This document shows, piece by piece, positions 1 through 7,156 of a DNA stretch of 64,000 bases (its first letter is position 1; each line of letters opens with the position of its first letter). The DNA comes from Nocardiopsis ansamitocini (lineage in GTDB: Bacteria > Actinomycetota > Actinomycetes > Streptosporangiales > Streptosporangiaceae). The stretch lies in NCBI RefSeq assembly GCF_030268225.1, contig NZ_BSQG01000004.1, positions 62,001-126,000 of the forward strand, given 5' to 3'. Position numbers and translations under genes: made by a program. Below the pieces are notes generated by a model. It saw only the letters and a program-made list of their open reading frames with translations, was not told where the DNA came from and ran no database searches.

Positions 1-66
1 GGCGTCGGCGCCCAGCCGCATACGGTTGTACTCCTCGTTTTCCTGTTCGGTCCAGTCGAAGTCCAC
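1..66 (-). CDS. Acyl-CoA/acyl-carrier dehydrogenase-like protein, N-terminal 22 codons only
   Basis: Only the start of this leftward gene is inside the window. A GTG start gives an N-terminus beginning V-D-F-D-W-T-E-Q-E-N, which has the look of the first helix of acyl-CoA dehydrogenases. It is divergent from a carrier protein and a pyrrolyl halogenase. In pyoluteorin-, clorobiocin- and prodiginine-type clusters the flavin dehydrogenase acting there oxidises L-prolyl-S-carrier protein to pyrrolyl-S-carrier protein. That role is inferred from context; 22 residues cannot prove the family. The GTG lacks a well-placed ribosome binding site (a GAGGAAAAAG tract lies about 25 bases upstream), so the start is uncertain. 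Confidence 0.45.
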   Translation of the reverse strand, partial: MDFDWTEQENEEYNRMRLGADA

Positions 67-367
67 GGGCAGTACAGTAATCCGGTTCCGGGTCTTTTTC
101 CTCAGTAATTGTGTGGCAACCGTGGGATTTTTTCTTCCGCCTATTGGGGGAGAGGAAGAGTCCGATGCGGCCAATTTTCTCCTCTTCATGGGCGATGGAT
201 TCACCCGAAATGGTGATGCGGGGTCGATCATTGAGAGTGGGGGAGTCGTGGGGAATCCAGGGAAAATCATCCGTATGCCGGACGCGTCGTGGCGCGTCGA
301 GTGCGTAGGCTCTGCCGGGGCGTGTTCATCACCCCCCAGTCGCAGGGCGTTTGGACGGAGTCGTCAC
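67..367. other. Divergent intergenic region of the halopyrrole genes
   Basis: About 300 bases separate the leftward dehydrogenase-like gene from the carrier protein gene. The stretch is clearly less GC-rich than its surroundings (for example the T-rich run near 110-135) and probably holds divergent promoters. I could not assign a -35/-10 pair or an operator. The reading frame of the carrier protein stays open across most of it, but the translated sequence there has no carrier-protein character, so I treat it as untranslated. Confidence 0.4.
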
Positions 368-637
368 GTGGGTGAAACCGATATCCGTGAAATTCTGCTC
401 GATTATTTGACGAAGGAGGTGATCGAGTCTCCCGGTGCTCGTGTGCGGCCCGACACCGCACTCCTGGAACTCGGAATCCTCAATTCGCTTTCCACGATGA
501 GGCTCACGTCGTTCATCCATCGCAGGTTCGAGGTGGAGATTCCACTGGAGGACATGGTGGGCCGCAACTTCAAGGACGTGAACTCCATCAGCAGGCTCGT
601 GGCCGGCCTGCTCGAAGGTTCCAGCGAACAGGGGTAG
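368..637 (+). CDS. Stand-alone peptidyl/acyl carrier protein (PltL-like)
   Basis: An 89-residue carrier protein, the usual length of type II carriers that hold L-proline/pyrrole (PltL is about 88). The 4'-phosphopantetheine attachment site is in the motif G-I-L-N-S, with Ser40 as the predicted modified residue. Conserved hydrophobic helices flank it (L-L-E-L before, and F-K-D-V-N-S-I-S-R-L-V after, as in PltL-type carriers). The GTG start was chosen because GGACGGAG lies 7 bases upstream and because the frame upstream has no carrier-protein features. It ends 4 bases before the halogenase. By analogy it would present pyrrolyl thioester to that halogenase; the cargo is inferred. Confidence 0.85.
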   Translation: MGETDIREILLDYLTKEVIESPGARVRPDTALLELGILNSLSTMRLTSFIHRRFEVEIPLEDMVGRNFKDVNSISRLVAGLLEGSSEQG

Positions 638-641
638 TCCC

Positions 642-1979
642 ATGACAGATTTCGACATCGGCGTCATCGGCGGCGGTCCCGCCGGGTCCACCATGGCCTC
701 CTACCTGGCCAAGGCGGGATTGTCGTGTGCGTTGTTCGAGAGCGAACTGTTTCCCCGGCCGCACGTGGGCGAGTCGTTGATCCCGGCGACCACCCCCGTC
801 CTGGAGGAGATCGGGGCGTTGGAAAAAGTTGATTCCGCCGGGTTCCCCCGCAAATACGGTGCGGCGTGGACCTCGGCGGCCGCCGCCCAGATCCCCACGA
901 TGGGCTTCGAGCTCTCGCACGGGTTCCGTGCGGCCGACGTCATGTTCAACGAGCGTGATCAAAGCGGCGTCAAGCAGGATTACACCTACCACGTCGATCG
1001 CGGGGCCTTCGACCTGCTGTTGTTGCAGCACGCGGAGTCGTTGGGCGCCAAAGTTTTTTCCGGGGTGCGGGTCACCCGCGTCGACGTCACCCGGCCCGCG
1101 CCCGAGATCGTGTTCGCGATGGGGCGCCGTGAGCAGACGGTGCGGGTGAAGATGGTCGTCGACGCCAGCGGGCGCAGCACCCTGCTGGGGCGCCAACTCA
1201 AACTCAAAGTCGCCGACCAGGTCTTCAACCAGTACGCCATCCACACGTGGTTCGAGGGGCTCGACCGGTCGGCGCTGGCGGTCGGGGACAAACAGCAGGA
1301 CTATATATTCATTCATTTCCTGCCCATCACCGACACCTGGGTCTGGCAGATTCCCATCACCTCCACCGTCACCAGTGTCGGGGTGGTCACCCAGAAGAAG
1401 CATTTCACCGACGCCAAACAGCAATGGGAGAAGTTTTTCTGGGAGTGCATGGAAAGTCGCCCCGAACTCGCCGCAGCGCTCAAGGACAGCAAACGCGTCC
1501 GCCCCTTCAAGCCCGAGGGCGACTACAGCTATTCCATGAAGCAGATCTGTGGCGACAGGTGGCTCATGGTCGGGGATTCGGCACGTTTCGTCGACCCGAT
1601 CTTCTCCAGTGGCGTCAGCGTGGCGATGAACAGTTCGCGGATCGCTTCCCACGACATCGTCGCCGCAGCCGAGCACGGAGATTTCACCAAGCCGTCGTTT
1701 TCCGCCTACGAAACAAAATTGCGTCGTGCCGTGAACAACTGGTACGAGTTCATTGCCATCTATTATCGGCTGAACATTCTTTTCACGGCTTTCGTCGCTG
1801 ATCCGCGTTATCGCGGTGACGTCCTGCGCATGCTCCAGGGCGACGTCTACGACGGCGGTGAACCGGTGGCCCTGACCAAGATGCGCGCGATCACCCGGCA
1901 GGTGGAACAGGACCCCGACCACCTCTGGCATCCGCACCTGGGGACGCTGCGCGCCTTCAGCCAGAGCGCCATGTTCTGA
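642..1979 (+). CDS. Flavin-dependent halogenase, pyrrolyl-carrier-protein type (PltA-like)
   Basis: A 445-residue FADH2-dependent halogenase. The N-terminal dinucleotide-binding motif G-G-G-P-A-G-S is at residues 10-16, and the flavin-halogenase signature W-x-W-x-I-P reads W-V-W-Q-I-P at residues 233-238. Stretches such as H-V-G-E-S-L-I-P-A-T-T-P, F-P-R-K-Y-G-A-A-W-T-S and D-P-I-F-S-S-G-V-S-V-A read almost exactly like the pyoluteorin halogenase PltA and its relatives, which chlorinate pyrrole bound to a carrier protein. I compared from memory, with no alignment. These enzymes need reduced flavin from a separate reductase, and none is seen nearby. Its position directly after the carrier gene fits. 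The number and position of halogens, and chlorine versus bromine, cannot be read from the sequence. Confidence 0.92.
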   Translation: MTDFDIGVIGGGPAGSTMASYLAKAGLSCALFESELFPRPHVGESLIPATTPVLEEIGALEKVDSAGFPRKYGAAWTSAAAAQIPTMGFELSHGFRAADVMFNERDQSGVKQDYTYHVDRGAFDLLLLQHAESLGAKVFSGVRVTRVDVTRPAPEIVFAMGRREQTVRVKMVVDASGRSTLLGRQLKLKVADQVFNQYAIHTWFEGLDRSALAVGDKQQDYIFIHFLPITDTWVWQIPITSTVTSVGVVTQKKHFTDAKQQWEKFFWECMESRPELAAALKDSKRVRPFKPEGDYSYSMKQICGDRWLMVGDSARFVDPIFSSGVSVAMNSSRIASHDIVAAAEHGDFTKPSFSAYETKLRRAVNNWYEFIAIYYRLNILFTAFVADPRYRGDVLRMLQGDVYDGGEPVALTKMRAITRQVEQDPDHLWHPHLGTLRAFSQSAMF

Positions 1980-2000
1980 CCGCCGAAAGGACTCCGACCG

Positions 2001-3380
2001 GTGAAGAAGTTCCTGCTGAACGAGAACGAGATCCCGAGCCACTGGTACAACGTGCTCGCCGACCTGCCCACCCCGCTGGCCCCCTATCTCCATCCGCTCA
2101 CCGGTGCGCCGCTCACCCCCGCCGACCTGGAGCCGCTGCTGGGGCGCGAGGTCATCGAGCAGGAGTTCAGCACGCAGCGGTGGATCGAGATCCCCCACGA
2201 GGTCCGCGACATCTACCGGATGTGGCGCCCCTCCCCGCTGTGCCGTGCCGAGCGTCTGGAACGAGCCCTGGACACCCCCGCCAGGATCTATTTCAAATAC
2301 GAGGGGACGTCGCCGGCAGGCTCGCACAAAGCCAACACCGCCGTCCCCCAGCTCCACTACGCCGCCCGGGAAGGCGTAGGGCGCGTCACCACCGAGACCG
2401 GGGCGGGACAGTGGGGCTCGGCCCTGGCCTTCGCCGGGGCCCTGTTCGGTATCGAGGTGGCCGTCTACATGGTCAAAGCCTCCTACGAGCACAAACCCTA
2501 CCGGCGTAGCCTCATGCACACCTGGGGGGCCACCGTCACGGCCTCGCCCTCGGCACTGACCCGGGCCGGACGCCGTGCACTGGAGGCCGACCCCGATTCC
2601 CCCGGCAGTCTGGGGCTGGCCATCTCCGAGGCGGTCGAGGACGCGTTGGGGCGTCCCGACACCAAGTTCACTCTCGGGTCGGTGATGAACCACGTCGTGT
2701 TGCACCAGTCCGTCATCGGACTGGAGGCCAAACGCCAACTGGAGATAGCCGAGGACTACCCCGACGTGGTGGTGGGATGTGTGGGCGGCGGCTCCAACTT
2801 CTCCGGGCTGGCGTTTCCCTTCCTGGCACCCGACCCCGCGCGAAACGGCCCCGGACCCCGGTTGGTGGCCGCCGAACCCGCGGCCTGCCCGACGTTGACG
2901 CGAGGCCGTTTCGGTTACGACCACCCCGACACCGCCGGTCTGGGCCCGCTGCTGCCGATGCGCTCGCTGGGCAGTGCCTTCATGCCCCCGCCCATCCACG
3001 CCGGTGGTCTGCGCTTCCACGGGGACGCGCCCGCGCTGTGCCACCTGTACGAGAACGGTCGGGTCCAGGCGCGCGCCTTCGAGCAGAACGAGGTCTTCGC
3101 CGAAGCGGTGCGTTTCGCACGCACCGAAGGGTTCGTCATGGCCCCGGAGTCGGCGCACGCGCTCAAAGGCGCAGTGGAGGAGGCGCTGGTGGCCCGCGAG
3201 ACGGGACAGGTCCAGACCATCCTCTTCGGGCTCTCCGGTCACGGGCATTTCGACCTGGCGGCCTTCGACGCCTTCCTGGCGGGCCGGTTGGAGGACTACG
3301 CGCTCAGCGACGAACAGATCAACGCGTCGCTGAGCACCATGCCCGCCCTCCGGCCGGCCGGAGGGCGACACGGTGGATGA
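2001..3380 (+). CDS. Tryptophan synthase beta chain-like PLP enzyme (TrpB2-type)
   Basis: A 459-residue fold-type II PLP protein. The lysine expected to bind PLP is K110 in G-S-H-K-A-N-T-A. The sequence [10 protein letters not shown] follows, and a glycine-rich phosphate loop G-C-V-G-G-G-S-N lies near residues 258-265. Its length, and the N-terminal segment before W-x-x-x-x-R-P-S-P-L, fit the TrpB2 class rather than the housekeeping TrpB (about 400). There is no trpA, trpC or trpD nearby, so a cluster-specific beta-replacement or other PLP reaction is more likely than housekeeping tryptophan synthesis. GTG start, preceded by GAAAGGA. The stop overlaps the next start by 8 bases, indicating translational coupling. 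Confidence 0.85.
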   Translation: MKKFLLNENEIPSHWYNVLADLPTPLAPYLHPLTGAPLTPADLEPLLGREVIEQEFSTQRWIEIPHEVRDIYRMWRPSPLCRAERLERALDTPARIYFKYEGTSPAGSHKANTAVPQLHYAAREGVGRVTTETGAGQWGSALAFAGALFGIEVAVYMVKASYEHKPYRRSLMHTWGATVTASPSALTRAGRRALEADPDSPGSLGLAISEAVEDALGRPDTKFTLGSVMNHVVLHQSVIGLEAKRQLEIAEDYPDVVVGCVGGGSNFSGLAFPFLAPDPARNGPGPRLVAAEPAACPTLTRGRFGYDHPDTAGLGPLLPMRSLGSAFMPPPIHAGGLRFHGDAPALCHLYENGRVQARAFEQNEVFAEAVRFARTEGFVMAPESAHALKGAVEEALVARETGQVQTILFGLSGHGHFDLAAFDAFLAGRLEDYALSDEQINASLSTMPALRPAGGRHGG

Positions 3381-4326
3381 GGGGTGGATCGACGTTCACC
3401 ACCACGCCTACCATCCGCGCCTGGTCGCGGAGTTGGCCGCGGGTGGAATACGGTCCATGGCGCCGGGGGTGCCGGTCCCCCAGTGGCGGGCCGCCGACTC
3501 CCTGGCGGTCATGGACCGGTGGGGGATCGGCGGCGCCGTGCTGTCGGTGCTGCTGCCCGATGCGGTTCTCCACCACGGCCACGGACTGGTGCGGCGTGCC
3601 AACGAGTGGACGGCCCAACTGGTCGGTGATCACCCGGGGCGGTTCTGCGCGCTGGCGTGCCTGCCCCTGCCCGACGTGGGCGCCACTCTCGCGACGATCG
3701 ACCACGCCTTCGACGACCTGGGGATGAACGGCGTCGTCGTGGGCACGCCCCTGCCAGGTGGCCGTCTCCTGGCCGATCCGGAGTTCGTCCCGGTGCTCAC
3801 GGAACTGAACCGTCGTCATGCCGTGGTGTTCATCCACCCCAACCCGGGAGTGGGGTGCGTGTGCGCCGCCAACGGCGGCGCGGCGATTCCCCCGCCTTTG
3901 GTGGACTTCGTGGTCAGCACGACGCGGGGCGTGCTGGACCTGGTCTACCGGGGGAGTGTGCAGCGCCATCCCCACATCCGTTTTCTCCTGGCCCACGCCG
4001 GGGGGATGCTTCCCTACCTGCTGGAACGGTTGGAATTGGCCCAGGTGTGGGTGGCGGGGGGCAACCCGAACGCCACCGCTGATTCCGTGCGTCGCACACT
4101 GGCCCGGTTCTACTACGAGGTCGCCCAGTCGGCCTGGCCGGGGGCGTTGGAGTGCCTGGGTGCGGTGACCGACCAGGACCACATCCTCTTCGGCTCGGAC
4201 TTTCCGTTCATGCCCGACAGCGTGGTGGGGCGAACGCGCGCGGCCGTCATCGCCCAGCCGGGCCTTTGCACCGAGCAGGTGGCACGTGCGGGGGCCTTGA
4301 CGCTGTTTCCCGGTTTTGCGTCCTGA
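3373..4326 (+). CDS. Amidohydrolase-2 / ACMSD-type metal-dependent decarboxylase or hydrolase
   Basis: A 317-residue TIM-barrel amidohydrolase. An N-terminal D-V-H-H-H supplies the H-x-H metal ligands. Further family histidines are in V-F-I-H-P-N-P-G and L-L-A-H-A-G-G, and the metal-binding aspartate is in F-G-S-D-F-P-F. This pattern belongs to the 2-amino-3-carboxymuconate-semialdehyde decarboxylase family, whose members often remove a carboxylate from aromatic acids and sometimes hydrolyse C-N or lactone bonds. The GTG start overlaps the preceding PLP enzyme gene. In this cluster decarboxylation of an aromatic or pyrrolic carboxylate is a reasonable guess, but the substrate is unknown. Confidence 0.8.
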   Translation: MDEGWIDVHHHAYHPRLVAELAAGGIRSMAPGVPVPQWRAADSLAVMDRWGIGGAVLSVLLPDAVLHHGHGLVRRANEWTAQLVGDHPGRFCALACLPLPDVGATLATIDHAFDDLGMNGVVVGTPLPGGRLLADPEFVPVLTELNRRHAVVFIHPNPGVGCVCAANGGAAIPPPLVDFVVSTTRGVLDLVYRGSVQRHPHIRFLLAHAGGMLPYLLERLELAQVWVAGGNPNATADSVRRTLARFYYEVAQSAWPGALECLGAVTDQDHILFGSDFPFMPDSVVGRTRAAVIAQPGLCTEQVARAGALTLFPGFAS

Positions 4327-4329
4327 GGC

Positions 4330-4770
4330 ATGGGGGTGGCCGTGGTCCGTTACTTCGAGTGTTTCCGTGTCGGGGACGTGCACCGGTTGGGGGCGTGGGC
4401 GGTCACCGAACAGCAGATCGTCGAATTCGCCACCGTCTTCGACCCCCAGCCCCGACACGTCGACGTCGACGGCGGAGTGGTGGCCAGCGGATGGCATGTC
4501 GCAGGGATCTTCATGCGGCTCTACGTCGATGCGTTGCTGAGTGCGACCGCGGCGGAGGTTTCCCCGGGGGTGGAGGAGATGCAGTGGCTGGCACCGGTGC
4601 GCCCGGGGGCGGTGCTGTGCGGACGGGTGCGGGTGCTGGGGGTGCAGCCGTCGATGTCGCGGCCGGACTGCGGGGTCGTCCACCAATGCGGAGAGTTGGT
4701 GGACGAGAATTCCGTTCCCGTTCTACGTGTTGTGTTCTACGGCCTGATAAAAAGATCGCCTGCCCTATGA
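4330..4770 (+). CDS. MaoC-like hotdog-fold dehydratase
   Basis: A 146-residue single-hotdog protein. It begins R-Y-F-E-C-F-R-V-G-D and contains V-T-E-Q-Q-I-V-E-F-A followed by F-D-P-Q-P-R-H-V-D, the MaoC/(R)-enoyl hydratase region with the catalytic Asp and His. It starts 3 bases after the amidohydrolase stop, so the two are co-translated. The family hydrates or dehydrates 2-enoyl/3-hydroxyacyl thioesters. Its place here suggests tailoring of an acyl-carrier intermediate. The family call is well supported; the substrate is not known. Confidence 0.8.
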   Translation: MGVAVVRYFECFRVGDVHRLGAWAVTEQQIVEFATVFDPQPRHVDVDGGVVASGWHVAGIFMRLYVDALLSATAAEVSPGVEEMQWLAPVRPGAVLCGRVRVLGVQPSMSRPDCGVVHQCGELVDENSVPVLRVVFYGLIKRSPAL

Positions 4771-5252
4771 TCAGCGTCATGAATCACTCTTTCGCTCTCA
4801 CTCCGGGAGAGATCCTTTCCGCGAAGTCGATCCCTTTTTCTGCTTTTGAGCACGTTCCGATCCGGACATTGGACGACATCGAACGCGAACTCGCTCTTCC
4901 CCCGGAATTGCTGCTTAAGACGATGGCGTTTCGCGTCGCTGATTCCCACCTGGTGCTCGCCGCGCTGCCGATCCTGTCGCGTGTCCACTACGGGCGTCTG
5001 GCCCGGTCTGTGAACGTCTCCCGGTCGCTGTTGCGTCAGGCCGAGGAGGCCGACTTGCAGGAGTTGGGTATGGAGCCGGGGGGTGTCAGCCCATTGACCC
5101 GGCTTCCCGGTGTCGTCGTGGTGTTCGACAGCGCGGTGCAGAGGATGGACACCGTCTACTGCGGTAGCGGTCGTGCCGACGCGACCATCAAAATAAAGGC
5201 CGGGGACCTGGCGGCCGCCGTCGACGCGCGGTTCGCCGAGATCGCGCACTGA
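4767..5252 (+). CDS. YbaK/ProX-family aminoacyl-tRNA deacylase
   Basis: A 161-residue YbaK/EbsC-type protein. Family signs are the P-P-E-L-L-L-K-T-M segment with the conserved lysine, the M-E-P-G-G-V-S-P-L loop and the C-terminal C-G-S-G-R-A-D-A-T-I-K-I region. YbaK, ProX and PrdX hydrolyse Cys-tRNA(Pro), Ala-tRNA(Pro) or similar mischarged tRNAs. The ATG start overlaps the preceding stop as ATGA, favouring this start over an ATG 12 bases further on. Presence in a gene set that probably activates proline or a proline analogue is notable: it could guard tRNA(Pro) or act as a thioester/ester hydrolase. That is inference. Confidence 0.8.
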   Translation: MISVMNHSFALTPGEILSAKSIPFSAFEHVPIRTLDDIERELALPPELLLKTMAFRVADSHLVLAALPILSRVHYGRLARSVNVSRSLLRQAEEADLQELGMEPGGVSPLTRLPGVVVVFDSAVQRMDTVYCGSGRADATIKIKAGDLAAAVDARFAEIAH

Positions 5253-5263
5253 GGGGGTGGTAC

Positions 5264-5914
5264 TCAGCGGGCGCTGAGCAGCACCCGTCCCGCCAGCGCG
5301 ATCAGGACCGTTCCGGTGACGGCCTCGAGTCGGCGCCGGATCGCCGGGCGGCGAAACCATGTGCGGGCGCGGGCCACTCCGGCGGCCAGTCCGAGGTACA
5401 GCGTGGTTTCCACGAGCACCTGGACCAGCGCCAAAATCGCGGTCGTCTGCAGAAACGGCTGCGAGGGCGCGATGAACTGCGGGTAGAAGGCGAACATGAA
5501 GACCGCGGCCTTGGGGTTGGCCAGCTGGACGACGAAGCCTTCGGTGAACGCCGCCCGCCAGGCGCCACGGGGGTGGGGCGGATCGGAGTCGGGGGGGTGC
5601 GTGGTGTCGGGTTCGGGGGAGGCGCGGAAAACGCTCACCCACGAACGCACCCCCAGGTAGAACAGAAAACCCGCACCCGCGACCTGAATTACCAGGTAGG
5701 CGGTATCGGAGGCCGCCACCAGCGCCGCCAGTCCGGCTCCTGCGGCCAACGCCCACACGTAGATCCCCAACTCCAGCCCCACCACCGTGGCCACGGTCGG
5801 CCAGAACCCCTGGAGGGCGGCGCGGCGAAAGATCAACGCCATGGCGGGCCCCGGAGACGCCGAAATCAGGACGACGGCGAGTAGGAATGCCGGTAGTACC
5901 CGAACAATTTCCAC
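5264..5914 (-). CDS. LysE/RhtB-family exporter
   Basis: A 216-residue membrane protein with the family hallmark S-A-S-P-G-P-A-M in the first membrane helix, V-G-L-E-L-G in the second, and N-P-K-A-A-V-F-M-F-A-F-Y-P-Q-F in the middle. LysE/RhtB proteins export amino acids and related small molecules. The GTG start was chosen because GGAAGG lies 8 bases upstream and the protein then begins V-E-I-V-R-V-L-P-A-F, as in relatives; the longer open frame would add about 96 non-family residues. It is convergent with the YbaK-like gene (11-base gap). It may export a cluster product or precursor, or be an unrelated neighbour. Confidence 0.85.
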   Translation of the reverse strand: MEIVRVLPAFLLAVVLISASPGPAMALIFRRAALQGFWPTVATVVGLELGIYVWALAAGAGLAALVAASDTAYLVIQVAGAGFLFYLGVRSWVSVFRASPEPDTTHPPDSDPPHPRGAWRAAFTEGFVVQLANPKAAVFMFAFYPQFIAPSQPFLQTTAILALVQVLVETTLYLGLAAGVARARTWFRRPAIRRRLEAVTGTVLIALAGRVLLSAR

Positions 5915-6448
5915 GAAAGGGGCCTTCCGTATTCGCAAAACATGGCGCCGGGCAATGAGCATACCGAGCCCCGTGCGACTGCGGGGGACGTCCGCAATTC
6001 GTGTCCATCGGTGGGGATTCGGTAGGAGTGCGGCGAAAACCCGCCGGAAGACGTTGATTGATTGCGCAGATCTGGGGAGGCGTAATGGTTGTTCGGGCCC
6101 GCGGCCCCGAAAACGGCACGGTGTGCGATTGGATTTTCGTGTGCCCGGGGCGGGCGGCGTGCTGTCGGTGCGTCCATCGGGCGAGGGGCCGAAACCGGCC
6201 ATTGCGTCGCCCCGTCGATCGGCGGGGCACGGGACCTCTCTTGATGTCGGAGGTGGCGCGTGGGGGAGGGGGACGCCTGCCGGCGGCCGTCCCGGCAGGC
6301 GGCAGAGGGTTAAGCTGGCAGCCAGGTCAGGGTGTCGTCCAGTGGGCGCGGTTAAAATCCACGATTACGCTTCCGGTGTGCCGGGCCGTGGCCGGCCCCA
6401 GTCGCCATAAATGCAGAAAGCGAGATTTCTTCTTTCTTTGGGGGTCCC
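5915..6448. other. Intergenic region between the LysE gene and the orphan regulator
   Basis: About 530 bases with no convincing gene. Overlapping frames are open but give arginine/proline-rich translations typical of non-coding high-GC DNA. The region must contain the promoter of the leftward exporter and of the rightward LuxR-type regulator. I see no clear operator palindrome or RNA fold. Confidence 0.4.
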
Positions 6449-7096
6449 TTGGAGACAGATTCTCGTGAAGTTTCTGTTCTCATTGTCGAGAGTCGGCATT
6501 TTTCGTTCATCGGGCTGAACAGCATGATCGACGGTTCGCCGGGGGTGTCGGTGACAGGGCGTGCCTCGTCGTTGGAGGAGCTCAGGCAGCACGTCTGCTC
6601 CACCCCCATCGACGTGGTCGCCGTGGGCCACCTCTTTGAATGCCAGGACACGGTGCGTGCGGTCGACACGATCGTGGCGCAGGCCGAGTCGCCGATCAGG
6701 CTCGTCGTGCTCCTGGACCCCGCTGAGAGCCTGCGGGGGGAGGGGCTGCGCTGCGAGTTCGCGACACTGCCCACCGATATCAGAGTGGAGGAGCTCTCCG
6801 CCGCGATACGCGTGCTTTCCGCGGGGTACGTGATCCGTCTACCGGGCGCGGGCGTTTCCGCGGCGGAGAGCGGTACGCGGGGCGGTTCGTTCGCCAAGGA
6901 GATCGATGCGATAACCCGGCGGGAGTCGGACGTGTTCTCGCTTTTGGCGCGGGGACACAGCAACGCCGAGATATCGCGGTTGCTCTCCATCAGTGAGAAC
7001 ACCGTGAAGTCCCACGTGCGCAGCATCCTGGCGAAACTGGGGCTTCGCAACCGTGCCGGTGCGGTGGTCTACGCGCACGAGAACAAGATTTTTTGA
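6449..7096 (+). CDS. Atypical orphan response regulator with NarL/LuxR-type HTH
   Basis: A 215-residue regulator. The C-terminal 60 residues are a clear LuxR HTH: I-T-R-R-E-S-D-V-F-S-L-L-A-R-G-H-S-N-A-E-I, then E-N-T-V-K-S-H-V. The N-terminal half follows receiver topology (V-S-V-L-I-V-E-S), but the acidic pair is reduced to one Glu and the usual phospho-acceptor segment reads D-V-V-A-V-G-H, so the acceptor Asp is missing. It probably does not respond to phosphorylation. No histidine kinase is adjacent. Such atypical receivers often control antibiotic clusters, and this one borders the halopyrrole genes. TTG start with a GGGGG tract about 5 bases upstream; the start is somewhat uncertain. Confidence 0.8.
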   Translation: METDSREVSVLIVESRHFSFIGLNSMIDGSPGVSVTGRASSLEELRQHVCSTPIDVVAVGHLFECQDTVRAVDTIVAQAESPIRLVVLLDPAESLRGEGLRCEFATLPTDIRVEELSAAIRVLSAGYVIRLPGAGVSAAESGTRGGSFAKEIDAITRRESDVFSLLARGHSNAEISRLLSISENTVKSHVRSILAKLGLRNRAGAVVYAHENKIF

Positions 7097-7114
7097 CGCG
7101 CCCCGTCCTGTTTG

Positions 7115-7144
7115 CGTGGTGGCCTCCTCCCAGAGGCCACCACG
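7115..7144. terminator. Bidirectional hairpin terminator
   Basis: A perfect 12-bp inverted repeat (CGTGGTGGCCTC with GAGGCCACCACG) and a 6-base loop lies between the convergent regulator and dihydroxyacetone-kinase genes. It has no U-tract, which is usual in high-GC actinobacteria. Confidence 0.7.
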
Positions 7145-7156
7145 GACGAAAGGGGA

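Noticed and set aside
26-367. N-terminal extension of the carrier protein to 203 residues
   Set aside because: The extra residues have no carrier character and a good ribosome binding site precedes the internal GTG at 368.
588-3371. A 927-codon open frame on the minus strand opposite the halogenase and TrpB-like genes
   Set aside because: It is antisense to two clearly recognisable enzymes; its translation is low-complexity and rich in Gly, Val, Arg and Asp, as expected from the complementary strand of high-GC genes.
5915-6202. N-terminal extension of the LysE exporter
   Set aside because: LysE proteins start just before the first membrane helix; GGAAGG is correctly placed for the GTG at 5914.
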